A stretch of DNA of 14,780 bases from Acidaminococcus sp050873445 (lineage in GTDB: Bacteria; Bacillota; Negativicutes; Acidaminococcales; Acidaminococcaceae). Both the position numbers and the translations under genes were made by a program. Under the pieces are notes generated by a model that did not search any database, was not told where the DNA came from, and saw nothing but the letters and a program-made list of their open reading frames with translations. The stretch covers positions 1-14,780 of the forward strand of contig NZ_JBNMIU010000054.1 in assembly GCF_050873445.1 (NCBI RefSeq), read 5' to 3'. Of the stretch, positions 1 to 6,756 are shown piece after piece (position 1 is the first letter of the stretch; the number at the start of each line of letters is the position of its first letter).

Positions 1-140
1 AAATGGTTATGCCTGGCGATAACGTTGTGATGGACGTAGAACTGATCACTCCGATCGCTATCGAACAAGGTCTGCGTTTCGCTATCCGCGAAGGCGGCCA
101 TACCGTTGGCGCCGGTGTTGTTACCGAAATCGAAGCTTAA
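1..140 (+). CDS. tuf: Elongation factor Tu, C-terminal end (partial)
   Basis: This is the last 45 codons of a gene whose 5' part lies outside the window; the reading frame begins at base 3 and ends in TAA at 138-140. The residues match the beta-barrel domain 3 end of EF-Tu, with the segments MVMPGDN, LRFAIREGGHTVGAGV and the final VTEIEA. EF-Tu is the GTPase that brings aminoacyl-tRNA to the ribosomal A site. Its position directly before rpsJ is the usual end of the str operon (rpsL-rpsG-fusA-tuf). A terminator-like hairpin follows 28 nt after the stop. Identification is secure from the C-terminus alone, although only a fraction of the roughly 395-residue protein is visible. Confidence 0.96.
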   Translation, partial: MVMPGDNVVMDVELITPIAIEQGLRFAIREGGHTVGAGVVTEIEA

Positions 141-168
141 TCTCTTCGATTCAATGAAATAAAAGCCC

Positions 169-211
169 ATATGAGGGGCTTGGCCAAAGCCCCTCATATT
201 CTTATGTTTTT
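169..211 (+). terminator. Terminator-like hairpin after tuf
   Basis: A perfect 13-bp stem, 169-181 (ATATGAGGGGCTT) with 187-199 (AAGCCCCTCATAT), closes a 5-nt GGCCA loop. It is followed by a T-rich stretch (200-211) ending in five Ts. The T-tract is interrupted and its uninterrupted part starts 7 nt after the stem, so termination may be incomplete, letting some str transcripts read into the S10 genes. It sits where a str operon terminator or attenuator is expected. Confidence 0.7.
180..208 (+). promoter_or_regulatory. Candidate S10 promoter overlapping the hairpin
   Basis: TTGGCC (180-185) and TATGTT (203-208) are separated by exactly 17 nt and resemble sigma-A -35 and -10 boxes, each with two mismatches. 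A start near 214-216 would place the repeated-hairpin leader at the 5' end of the message. The -35 box lies in the loop region of the terminator stem. This is inference from box matching only; no other good match was found between tuf and rpsJ. Confidence 0.3.
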
Positions 212-317
212 AGGGCCCGCGATGAGGCAGAAGATGGCTTCTGGCCCGCTGGCAAAGAAGGGAACTTCTGCTGAGTATGTCCGTTCTTGGAAACGTGGCG
301 AATGGAGGAATTTACTA
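212..317 (+). promoter_or_regulatory. rpsJ 5' leader with tandem repeated hairpin
   Basis: The stretch holds no supported gene. Two similar units follow each other. Unit 1 (214-243) is GGCCCGC, 8 nt, then the hairpin AGAAG-ATGG-CTTCT and a G. Unit 2 (243-270) is GGCCCGC, 6 nt, then AGAAG-GGAA-CTTCT and a G; its loop is a GNRA tetraloop. In unit 1 a further C-G pair (228 with 243) extends the stem. The arms are interchangeable, so the first AGAAG can also pair with the second CTTCT. Such a leader is a plausible site for autogenous control of the S10 operon. In gamma-proteobacteria ribosomal protein L4 does this through the S10 leader, but equivalence here is not shown. The rpsJ SD (GGAGG, 304-308) lies downstream of both hairpins. 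Confidence 0.45.
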
Positions 318-629
318 ATGGCAAAGACTCAAAAAATCCGTATACGCCTGAAAGCGTATGACTACAAAGCACTGGATCAAAGTGCTTCCAAAATCGTAGA
401 AACGGCGAAACGCACTGGTGCGCAAGTATCCGGTCCGATTCCCCTGCCTACGGAAAAGAACATCTATACGATTCTGCGTTCCCCGCATGTCAACAAAGAC
501 TCTCGTGAACAATTCGAAATGCGGACTCACAAGAGACTGGTAGACATCCTGGAACCTACAGCTAAGACGATCGATGCACTGACTCGCTTGGATCTTCCTG
601 CTGGTGTAGATATCGAGATCAAAGCGTAA
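318..629 (+). CDS. rpsJ: 30S ribosomal protein S10
   Basis: S10 is a head protein of the small subunit and, as NusE, part of transcription antitermination complexes. The 103-residue product has the family length and signature stretches such as IRIRLKAYDYKALD near the N-terminus, SGPIPLPTEKNIYTILRSPH in the middle and FEMRTHKRLVDIL after it. The ATG at 318 is chosen because the MAKTQKIRIRLK start matches the family and GGAGG lies 9 nt upstream. The frame stays open back to 171, but that 49-residue extension covers the terminator and leader hairpins and has no SD. It is the first gene of the S10 series; its TAA overlaps the rplC SD, AAGGAGG at 628-634. Confidence 0.97.
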   Translation: MAKTQKIRIRLKAYDYKALDQSASKIVETAKRTGAQVSGPIPLPTEKNIYTILRSPHVNKDSREQFEMRTHKRLVDILEPTAKTIDALTRLDLPAGVDIEIKA

Positions 630-641
630 GGAGGTGCGATG

Positions 642-1301
642 ATGGCTAAAGGAATCATTGGCAAAAAATTAGGTATGACCCAAATTTTTGAAGCTGACGG
701 TACTTTGGTTCCCGTTACTGTAGTAGAAGCGGGTCCCTGCGTCGTGCTGCAAAACAAGACCGAAGAAAAAGACGGCTACAATGCTGTTCAACTCGGTTTC
801 GGTGATATCAAAGAAAAACAAGTCAACAAACCCATGAAGGGCTTCTTTGACAAAGCTGGCGTGGCTCCTGTAAAGGTTGTCCGTGAAGTTCGTCTGGACG
901 CTCCTTCTGAATATAAAATCGGTGACAAGATTGCTGCTGACATTTTCGCAGCTGGCGATCTGGTTGACGCTGTCGGCGTTTCCCGCGGTAAAGGGTTCGC
1001 TGGTACGATCAAACGCCACAACTTCGCATGCGGTCCTATGAAACACGGTTCCAAATCTCATCGTGAACCCGGTTCCAATGGTCCTATGCATTCCGGTCCT
1101 GGCGGCCGTGTAATCAAGGGCAAAAAGCTGCCTGGCCGTATGGGTGGAATCAGTGCGACTGTGCAACGTTTGAAAATCGCAAGAGTGGATAAGGACCGCA
1201 ACCTGATCATGGTAAGAGGTTCTGTACCTGGTGCCGCTGGTACCTTCCTGCTGCTGAGAGACACGGTTCGTCCCGATGTCGTGAAAGCAGTTCAAAAATA
1301 A
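642..1301 (+). CDS. rplC: 50S ribosomal protein L3
   Basis: L3 is a 23S rRNA-binding protein whose long internal loop reaches towards the peptidyl transferase centre. The product is 219 residues. It begins MAKGIIGKKLGMTQIF and carries the L3 core GVSRGKGFAGTIKRHNF, then GPMKHGSKSHREPGS and LPGRMGG, all typical of the family. Two in-frame ATGs stand side by side at 639 and 642. The second is preferred: it leaves 7 nt after the SD GGAGG (630-634) instead of 4, and gives the usual N-terminus. Starting at 639 would add one Met. It lies 12 nt after rpsJ. Confidence 0.96.
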   Translation: MAKGIIGKKLGMTQIFEADGTLVPVTVVEAGPCVVLQNKTEEKDGYNAVQLGFGDIKEKQVNKPMKGFFDKAGVAPVKVVREVRLDAPSEYKIGDKIAADIFAAGDLVDAVGVSRGKGFAGTIKRHNFACGPMKHGSKSHREPGSNGPMHSGPGGRVIKGKKLPGRMGGISATVQRLKIARVDKDRNLIMVRGSVPGAAGTFLLLRDTVRPDVVKAVQK

Positions 1302-1326
1302 GGTTTAACGAAAGGAGGGCGTTTCA

Positions 1327-1956
1327 ATGCCGAAAGTAGCAATTTACGATATGACCGGCAAACAAACCGGTGAAGAAATAGAATTGATGGATTACGTCTT
1401 TGGCGTAGAATTCAATGAAGCAGTTGTCCATCAGGCTGTTGTCATGCAACAAGCCAATGAACGTCAGGGCACTCATGCAACCAAGACCCGTGGCCTGGTC
1501 CGCGGCGGTGGCAGAAAACCCTGGAAACAAAAAGGCACCGGCCGTGCTCGTGCTGGTTCCGTCCGTTCTCCTCTGTGGGTAGGCGGTGGTACCGTCTTCG
1601 GTCCTGCTCCCCGGAGTCATGCAATCGATATGCCCCGCAAGGCTCGTCGTCTGGCAATCCGCTGCGCACTGAGCGCAAAAGTTGCTGAAGGTGCTCTGGT
1701 CGTTGTTGATGGCCTGACGCTGGCAGCTCCCAAAACCAAAGATGCAGTTGCTCTGCTGAAGGGCTTCGAAGCTGTTGACAAAAAAGCCCTGATCATTACT
1801 GATGGGGAAAACGAAAACGTAGAAAAATCTTCCCGCAATATCAATAAAGTAAAGGCCCTGTCCAATGACTGCCTGAACGTTTACGATATCTTGAATGCGG
1901 AAAAAGTACTGCTGGCTAAAGATGCCGTAGCAAGAATTGAGGAGGTGCTCGCATAA
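1327..1956 (+). CDS. rplD: 50S ribosomal protein L4
   Basis: L4 is an early-assembly 23S rRNA-binding protein lining the peptide exit tunnel; in some bacteria it also represses the S10 operon. The 209-residue product shows the conserved tunnel loop RKPWKQKGTGRARAGSVRSP (about residues 63-82) followed by GGGTVFGP. The loop lysine of the QKGTG motif, which is associated with macrolide resistance when altered, is present as wild type. The start is ATG with GGAGGG 7 nt upstream. The TAA stop shares its final A with the ATG of rplW (TAATG), which suggests translational coupling. Confidence 0.96.
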   Translation: MPKVAIYDMTGKQTGEEIELMDYVFGVEFNEAVVHQAVVMQQANERQGTHATKTRGLVRGGGRKPWKQKGTGRARAGSVRSPLWVGGGTVFGPAPRSHAIDMPRKARRLAIRCALSAKVAEGALVVVDGLTLAAPKTKDAVALLKGFEAVDKKALIITDGENENVEKSSRNINKVKALSNDCLNVYDILNAEKVLLAKDAVARIEEVLA

Positions 1957-2246
1957 TGGCTGCTAATCCTCGCGACATTATCATCAGACCCATTGTGACC
2001 GAAAAGACTTCTGATATGATGAAGGACAACAAATATACTTTCCAGGTAGCTATGGGCGCAAACAAGACTGAAATCCGCCAAGCCATTGAAGAAATCTTCA
2101 ATGTGAAGGTAGTAAATGTCAACACCATCCGCGTACTGGGCAAAACCAAGCGCATGGGCAAATATGAAGGCAAACGTTCCGATTACAAGAAAGCGATTGT
2201 AAAACTGGCTGAAGGTAATACAATTCCGCTGTTCGAAGGAATGTAA
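1956..2246 (+). CDS. rplW: 50S ribosomal protein L23
   Basis: L23 sits at the tunnel exit and is the main docking site for trigger factor and the signal recognition particle. The 96-residue product is of normal length. It opens with RDIIIRPIVTEKTSDMM and contains YTFQVAMGANKTEIRQAIE and NTIRVLGKTKRMGKYEGKRS, which are family hallmarks. The start is fixed by the one-base overlap with the rplD stop; GAGGTG, 10 nt upstream inside rplD, serves as SD. Confidence 0.96.
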   Translation: MAANPRDIIIRPIVTEKTSDMMKDNKYTFQVAMGANKTEIRQAIEEIFNVKVVNVNTIRVLGKTKRMGKYEGKRSDYKKAIVKLAEGNTIPLFEGM

Positions 2247-2267
2247 TTCGCATAAGGAGGACAAACA

Positions 2268-3098
2268 ATGGCTATTAAAAGCTTTAACCCGTACTCTCCT
2301 TCTCGGCGGAACATGACTGTGTCCACCTTCGAAGAGATCACTACGGACAAGCCCCATCGTCCCTTAGTTGTAAAACTGAACCAGCATGCCGGCCGTAACT
2401 ACACCGGTAAGACTACGGTTCGTCATCAGGGCGGCGGTCATAAGAGACAATATCGTATCATCGATTTCAAACGGAATAAAGACAACATCCCTGCAAAAGT
2501 TGCGACCATCGAATATGATCCCAACCGTAGCGCCAACATCGCTCTGCTGAACTATGCAGACGGTGAAAAACGGTACATCCTGGCTCCTCAGGGCCTGAAG
2601 GTGGGCGATGTGCTGGTCAGCGGTCCGGAAGCCGATATCAAGATCGGTAACGCACTGCCTCTGCAGAACATTCCTCTGGGTACCATGGTCCACAACGTGG
2701 AAATGAAAATCGGCAAAGGTGGCCAGCTGGGCCGCAGCGCCGGTGCTGCCATCCAGCTGATGGCAAAAGAAGGCAGCTATGCTCTGCTGCGTATGCCTTC
2801 CGGCGAACTGCGTCAAGTACACATCTTCTGCCGTGCAACCATCGGTCAGATCGGTAACCTGGATCATGAAAACCTGAACCTGGGTAAAGCCGGCCGCAGC
2901 CGTTGGCTGGGTGTCCGTCCTGCCAACCGTGGTGTGGCAATGAACCCGAATGACCATCCGCATGGTGGTGGTGAAGGTCACTCCCCTGTTGGTCGTAAGC
3001 GTCCTGTTACTCCTTGGGGCAAGAGCGCCTTCGGTACTCGTACCCGGAAGCACAAGAAAGCTTCTACGAAACTGATCCTGAAACGCAGAACGAAATAA
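2268..3098 (+). CDS. rplB: 50S ribosomal protein L2
   Basis: L2 is one of the most conserved large-subunit proteins; it is needed for subunit association and peptidyl transferase assembly. The 276-residue product begins MAIKSFNPYSPSRR. It carries the RNA-binding OB and SH3-like core, including the stretch TVRHQGGGHKRQYRIIDFKR. The C-terminal signature DHPHGGGEGHSPVGRKRP starts at about residue 229 and contains the conserved His near 230. Its SD is AAGGAGG, 7 nt before the ATG. It lies 21 nt after rplW, between rplW and rpsS as in most bacteria. Confidence 0.98.
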   Translation: MAIKSFNPYSPSRRNMTVSTFEEITTDKPHRPLVVKLNQHAGRNYTGKTTVRHQGGGHKRQYRIIDFKRNKDNIPAKVATIEYDPNRSANIALLNYADGEKRYILAPQGLKVGDVLVSGPEADIKIGNALPLQNIPLGTMVHNVEMKIGKGGQLGRSAGAAIQLMAKEGSYALLRMPSGELRQVHIFCRATIGQIGNLDHENLNLGKAGRSRWLGVRPANRGVAMNPNDHPHGGGEGHSPVGRKRPVTPWGKSAFGTRTRKHKKASTKLILKRRTK

Positions 3099-3126
3099 TA
3101 GAGTTTGTTGAAAGGAGGCATAAAGA

Positions 3127-3405
3127 GTGTCCAGATCCGTTAAAAAAGGACCTTATGTCCAAGCTAGTCTGCTGAAAAAAGTTGAAGCGCTGAACGCTGC
3201 TCAGGAAAAGAAAGTCATCAAGACTTGGTCCCGCAGCTCCACGATTCTCCCTGAATTTTTGGGCCACACGATTGCCGTCCATGATGGTCGGAAACATGTG
3301 CCTGTGTATATCACCGAAGATATGGTCGGCCATAAATTAGGCGAATTCGCTCCTACCCGTCTGTTCAAGGGCCATGGCGATAAAGCCGCTGCCGTTACGA
3401 AATAA
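3127..3405 (+). CDS. rpsS: 30S ribosomal protein S19
   Basis: S19 binds 16S rRNA in the small-subunit head with S13 and contacts the inter-subunit bridge. The 92-residue product has the family length and motifs: SRSVKKGPYV at the start, KTWSRSSTILPEFLGHTIAV in the centre, and HKLGEFAPTRLFKGH near the end. The start is GTG, with GGAGG 8 nt upstream at 3114-3118; no ATG fits. It lies 28 nt after rplB. Confidence 0.97.
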   Translation: MSRSVKKGPYVQASLLKKVEALNAAQEKKVIKTWSRSSTILPEFLGHTIAVHDGRKHVPVYITEDMVGHKLGEFAPTRLFKGHGDKAAAVTK

Positions 3406-3428
3406 TCAGGGGAAGGAGGATAAAATAG

Positions 3429-3764
3429 ATGCAAGAAGCTAAAGCTGTTGCCAAATACATCCGTATCGCACCTCGCAAACTGCGCATCGTGATCAACCTG
3501 ATCCGTGGCAAGTCTGTGAACGAAGCCTTTGCAATCCTCAAGTTTACCCCGAAGGTTGGTTCTGAGGTTATTGAAAAAGTTCTTCGCTCCGCTGTTGCGA
3601 ACGCTGAACATAATTTTGACATGAATGCTGACAAACTGGTCGTTTCCAACGCTTTCGTTGACCAGGGTCCTACCATGAAGAGAATCCATCCGCGGTCTCG
3701 TGGACAGGCCTTCAAGATCCTGAAACGTTCCAGCCATGTCACTGTGGCTGTTTCCGAAAAATAA
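3429..3764 (+). CDS. rplV: 50S ribosomal protein L22
   Basis: L22 binds all domains of 23S rRNA, and its extended beta-hairpin lines the exit tunnel beside L4. The 111-residue product has the core AKYIRIAPRKLRIVINLIRG followed by the hairpin GPTMKRIHPRSRGQAFKILK and HVTVAVSEK at the end. The Met-Lys-Arg triplet at the hairpin tip, whose loss gives macrolide resistance in E. coli, is retained. The ATG start follows AAGGAGG by about 10 nt. It is 23 nt after rpsS. Confidence 0.97.
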   Translation: MQEAKAVAKYIRIAPRKLRIVINLIRGKSVNEAFAILKFTPKVGSEVIEKVLRSAVANAEHNFDMNADKLVVSNAFVDQGPTMKRIHPRSRGQAFKILKRSSHVTVAVSEK

Positions 3765-3792
3765 ACATCCTGACAGAAGGAGGGAATGAATA

Positions 3793-4470
3793 GTGGGTCA
3801 AAAAGTTAATCCACATGGTTTCAGAGTGGGCGTAATCGACGATTGGGATTCCAAATGGTTCGCCGACAAAGACTATCAAAAGAATCTGTTGGAAGATATC
3901 AAGATTCGTAACTTCATTAAAGATAAACAATTCCAGGCTGGTATCTCTCGGGTCGTAATTGAACGGACCGAACAAAAAATGCGCATCAGCATCTATACCG
4001 CTAAACCTGGTATCGTAATCGGCCGTCAGGGCAGCAACATCGAACTGCTGAAAAAAGACCTGGCTAAGATGACCAGCAGCAAACTGGACATCAACATCAT
4101 CGAGGTTAAACAACCTGATATGGATGCTACCCTGGTTGCTGAAAACGTGGCTTCCCAGCTGGAACGCCGGATCGCTTTCCGTCGTGCCATGAAACAGTGT
4201 GTGGGCCGTACCATGCGTCTGGGTGCCAAAGGTATCAAGATTCAGTGCGCTGGCCGTCTGGGCGGTGCTGAAATTGCCCGTACCGAAAGCTATCGTGATG
4301 GCAGTATCCCCCTGCATACCCTGCGTGCTAACATCGACTATGGGACTGCAGAAGCTCATACCACTTATGGCCGTATCGGCGTAAAGGTATGGATTTATAA
4401 AGGCGAAGTCCTGCCGACCAAACCTGCAAAGAAAGAAGCTCCTGAAGCGCAAGAAGGAGGGGCGAAATAA
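3793..4470 (+). CDS. rpsC: 30S ribosomal protein S3
   Basis: S3 lies at the mRNA entry tunnel of the small subunit and contributes to helicase activity. The 225-residue product starts MGQKVNPHGFRVGVIDDWDS. It contains a KH domain with the GxxG loop GRQG at residues 77-80 and the S3 C-terminal domain with GCAGRLGG-like sequence (here QCAGRLGGAEIAR). It ends in a lysine/glutamate-rich tail. GTG is the start, with AAGGAGGG shortly upstream. The last A of its TAA is the first base of the rplP ATG. The SD of rplP lies inside this gene's last codons, so coupling is likely. Confidence 0.97.
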   Translation: MGQKVNPHGFRVGVIDDWDSKWFADKDYQKNLLEDIKIRNFIKDKQFQAGISRVVIERTEQKMRISIYTAKPGIVIGRQGSNIELLKKDLAKMTSSKLDINIIEVKQPDMDATLVAENVASQLERRIAFRRAMKQCVGRTMRLGAKGIKIQCAGRLGGAEIARTESYRDGSIPLHTLRANIDYGTAEAHTTYGRIGVKVWIYKGEVLPTKPAKKEAPEAQEGGAK

Positions 4471-4928
4471 TGTTATTACCGAAGAGAGTAAAACATCGTA
4501 AACAGCAGAGAGGCCGCATGAAAGGCCGTGCAATGCGTGGCAACCGGGTTGCTCACGGTGAATATGGTCTGGTGGCTCTGGAACCGTCCTGGATCACCAA
4601 CCGGCAGATCGAAGCTGCTCGTATTGCTATGACTCGTTACATCAAACGTGGCGGTCAAGTTTGGATTCAAATTTTCCCTGACAAACCCGTAACTGCCAAA
4701 GCTGCTGGTAGCCGTATGGGTAGTGGTAAAGGTGCTCCTGAGTATTGGGTAGCGGTAGTGAAACCTGGCCGTGTTCTGTTCGAAATGGCTGGCGTAACGG
4801 AAGATATCGCTAAGGAAGCTATGCGTCTGGCTGGCAACAAACTGCCGATCAAGACTCGCTTTGTAACGAAAGCTCAGTTAGATGCCGAAGTCACCGCGCG
4901 TGAAAATGGAGTAGGTGGTGAAGCTTAA
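4470..4928 (+). CDS. rplP: 50S ribosomal protein L16
   Basis: L16 helps organise the A-site tRNA elbow region and is a late-assembly 50S protein. The product is 152 residues, slightly longer than the usual 137-146 owing to a tail ending GVGGEA. The core is typical: MLLPKRVKHRKQQRGRMKG at the start, then RYIKRGGQVWIQIFPDKPV, RMGSGKGAPEYWVAVVKPGR and FEMAGV. The start is set by the TAATG overlap with rpsC and by the SD AAGGAGG at 4454-4460. Its stop overlaps the rpmC start in the same way. Confidence 0.97.
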   Translation: MLLPKRVKHRKQQRGRMKGRAMRGNRVAHGEYGLVALEPSWITNRQIEAARIAMTRYIKRGGQVWIQIFPDKPVTAKAAGSRMGSGKGAPEYWVAVVKPGRVLFEMAGVTEDIAKEAMRLAGNKLPIKTRFVTKAQLDAEVTARENGVGGEA

Positions 4929-5122
4929 TGAAAACTAACGAAATCAGAGAAATGTCTGTTGAAGAGCTGAATGCAAAGCTGACAGGCTTAAAAGATGAAC
5001 TTTTTAACTTGCGTTTTCAAATGGCAACCGGACAACTGGACAATCCGATGAAAATCAGAGAAGTCAAGAAATCCATTGCCCAGATCAAAACGATCCAACG
5101 GGAACGCGAAGTAAACGCTTAA
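4928..5122 (+). CDS. rpmC: 50S ribosomal protein L29
   Basis: L29 is a small two-helix protein next to L23 at the tunnel exit. The 64-residue product has the family shape: MKTNEIREMSVEELNAKL, then LKDELFNLRFQMATGQLDNP and a basic second helix ending QREREVNA. The start overlaps the rplP stop (TAATG). The nearest SD-like bases are GGTGG and GTGAAG inside the rplP tail, weaker than elsewhere, so its translation probably depends on ribosomes terminating on rplP. Confidence 0.95.
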   Translation: MKTNEIREMSVEELNAKLTGLKDELFNLRFQMATGQLDNPMKIREVKKSIAQIKTIQREREVNA

Positions 5123-5158
5123 TCCGGGTACTACCCTAAGCGAAGGAGGATACAATCC

Positions 5159-5419
5159 GTGGCTGAAGAGAGAAACTTACGTGTTACGCGTACTGGTAAA
5201 GTCGTAAGCGACAAGATGCAGAAGACCGTTGTCGTTGCTATTGAACGTCTGGTTCAACACCCTCTTTACAAAAAAGGCGTAATGCATACCATTAAATTGA
5301 AGGCTCATGACGAAAACAACGACGCTCATGTTGGCGATATCGTGAAGATCGCTCAAACCCGTCCTTTGTCCAAGGATAAATGCTGGCGCGTAGTTGAAAT
5401 CGTAGAACGGGCAAAATAA
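5159..5419 (+). CDS. rpsQ: 30S ribosomal protein S17
   Basis: S17 is a primary 16S rRNA-binding protein with an OB fold. The 86-residue product contains RVTRTGKVVSDKMQKTVVVA, then HPLYKKGVMHTIKLKAHDE and IVKIAQTRPLSKDKCWRVVE, the normal S17 pattern. The start is GTG, with AAGGAGG upstream at 5142-5148. It is preceded by a 36-nt gap and followed by a 39-nt gap, both relatively long for this cluster; the second is the S10/spc boundary. Confidence 0.96.
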   Translation: MAEERNLRVTRTGKVVSDKMQKTVVVAIERLVQHPLYKKGVMHTIKLKAHDENNDAHVGDIVKIAQTRPLSKDKCWRVVEIVERAK

Positions 5420-5458
5420 GATAGACTGCTGAGCATAGCTTGGCAAGGGAGGTAAACC

Positions 5459-5827
5459 ATGATTCAACAGCAGACTGTGCTGAATGTTGGGGACAATACC
5501 GGCGCCAAAAAGATTATGTGCATCCGTGTGCTGGGCGGTTCCTATCGGAGATACGCCAACATCGGTGACATCATCGTAGCTTCTGTCAAAGATGCTACAC
5601 CCGGTGGCGTTGTCCAAAAAGGTGATGTAGTAAAGGCCGTTGTGGTGCGTTCCGTAAAAGGCACCCGTCGTCCGGATGGTTCTTACATCCGTTTCGATGA
5701 AAACGCTGCCGTTTTGATCAAAGACGATAAGACCCCTCAGGGCACTCGTATCTTTGGGCCGGTTGCCCGGGAACTGCGTGATAAAGACTTCATGAAGATC
5801 ATTTCCCTGGCACCGGAAGTGCTCTAA
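5459..5827 (+). CDS. rplN: 50S ribosomal protein L14
   Basis: L14 binds 23S rRNA and forms an inter-subunit bridge with 16S rRNA; it is also the docking surface for the silencing factor RsfS. The 122-residue product is exactly the standard length. It shows MIQQQTVLNVGDNTGAKKIM, GGSYRRYANIGDIIVASVK, VVVRSVKGTRRPDGSYIRF and TRIFGPVARELRD. ATG follows AGGGAGG. This is the first gene of the spc series. Confidence 0.98.
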   Translation: MIQQQTVLNVGDNTGAKKIMCIRVLGGSYRRYANIGDIIVASVKDATPGGVVQKGDVVKAVVVRSVKGTRRPDGSYIRFDENAAVLIKDDKTPQGTRIFGPVARELRDKDFMKIISLAPEVL

Positions 5828-5848
5828 GAACAAGGAGGTGTTGCAGAA

Positions 5849-6178
5849 ATGGCTGAAGCCGTAAAATTGCACGTAAGAAAAGGCGATACCGTCGTGGTAT
5901 TGACCGGTAAAGATAAAGGCAAGGAAGGCAAAGTAATCGCTGCTTTCCCGAAGAAATCCAAGGTGACTGTTGAAGGCGTCAACGAAGTAAAGCGTCATAC
6001 GAAACCTTCTCAGAGCAACCCTCAGGGTGGGATCATCACCAAAGAAGCTCCGATCAACGCTTCCAACGTGATGCTGGTATGCCCGTCCTGCAAGAAACCG
6101 ACCCGCGTTAAGAAAGTGGCTAGTGGTGATGGATTCGCCAGAGCCTGCAAAAAGTGCGGGGAAGTTATCGACAAATAA
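5849..6178 (+). CDS. rplX: 50S ribosomal protein L24, zinc-binding form
   Basis: L24 starts 50S assembly by binding the 5' region of 23S rRNA. The 109-residue product has an N-terminal KOW motif (about residues 8-35, HVRKGDTVVVLTGKDKGKEG). Its C-terminal half carries two CxxC pairs, Cys78/Cys81 (VCPSCKKPTR) and Cys100/Cys103 (ACKKCGEVID), which probably bind zinc. Many Bacilli carry a cysteine-free version, while cysteine-bearing L24 occurs in a range of other bacteria. ATG follows AAGGAGGTG at 5832-5840. It is 21 nt after rplN. Confidence 0.97.
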   Translation: MAEAVKLHVRKGDTVVVLTGKDKGKEGKVIAAFPKKSKVTVEGVNEVKRHTKPSQSNPQGGIITKEAPINASNVMLVCPSCKKPTRVKKVASGDGFARACKKCGEVIDK

Positions 6179-6201
6179 TCTTCGGGAAAGGAGGAAAACA
6201 G

Positions 6202-6744
6202 ATGGCAACGAGACTGCAAGACAAATATAATTCCGAAGCTGTGAAAGGCTTAATGGAAAAATTCAATTACAAAAACGTCAACGAAATTCCGAAACTGGAA
6301 AAAGTTGTTTTGAATATCGGCTGCGGTGAAGCTGTAACCAACAGCAAAGCCATTGAAAGTGCTGTTGCAGATATGACCATGATTGCTGGTCAGAAACCTA
6401 TCATCACCAAAGCAAAGAAATCCATCGCTGCATTCAAACTGCGTGAAGGCATGCCCATTGGCGTTAAAGTGACCCTGCGTGGCAGCCGGATGTACGAATT
6501 CCTGGATAAATTCATGAATATTGCCCTGCCCCGGGTACGTGACTTCAGAGGCGTGAACCCGAAATCTTTCGATGGTCGTGGCAACTATTCCATCGGCTTG
6601 AAAGAACAGCTGATTTTCCCCGAAATCGACTACGATAAAGTCGACAAAGTCCGCGGCATGGATGTAATCATTGTTACGACTGCTAAAACCGACGAAGAAG
6701 GCAGAGAACTGCTGAAGCTTCTGGGTATGCCGTTTGGGGCATAA
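6202..6744 (+). CDS. rplE: 50S ribosomal protein L5
   Basis: L5 binds 5S rRNA and contacts P-site tRNA and bridge B1b. The 180-residue product begins MATRLQDKYNSEAVKGLMEK. It contains PKLEKVVLNIGCGEAV, QKPIITKAKKSIAAFKLREG, and RDFRGVNPKSFDGRGNYSIG, matching L5 throughout. The ATG at 6202 is chosen over an upstream in-frame ATG at 6154. That earlier start would lie inside rplX, whereas AAAGGAGG sits about 9 nt before 6202 and the family N-terminus begins here. Confidence 0.97.
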   Translation: MATRLQDKYNSEAVKGLMEKFNYKNVNEIPKLEKVVLNIGCGEAVTNSKAIESAVADMTMIAGQKPIITKAKKSIAAFKLREGMPIGVKVTLRGSRMYEFLDKFMNIALPRVRDFRGVNPKSFDGRGNYSIGLKEQLIFPEIDYDKVDKVRGMDVIIVTTAKTDEEGRELLKLLGMPFGA

Positions 6745-6756
6745 GGAGGGAAAACC

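Noticed and set aside
171..317. In-frame 49-residue N-terminal extension of rpsJ from an ATG at 171
   Set aside because: It would translate through the terminator hairpin and the repeated leader, has no SD, and S10 homologues begin at the ATG at 318, which has a good SD.
222..317. Possible leader peptide from the ATG at 222 running into rpsJ
   Set aside because: No SD precedes it, it has no stop before rpsJ, and the sequence is better explained by the two hairpin units.
5126..5136. Small hairpin GGGT-ACT-ACCC between rpmC and rpsQ
   Set aside because: Four base pairs are within chance, and there is no T-tract or conserved context to support a role.
6179..6201. S8 repressor site before rplE, as in the E. 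coli spc operon
   Set aside because: The 23-nt gap holds little beyond the SD, and I could not find a convincing S8-binding helix around the rplE start.
5177..6208. Long open frame (343 codons) on the minus strand across rpsQ-rplN-rplX
   Set aside because: It is antisense to three certain genes, its residues resemble no family I know, and such open shadows arise from strong codon bias. The same applies to the 315-codon (12169-13116) and 264-codon (3739-4533) minus-strand frames.
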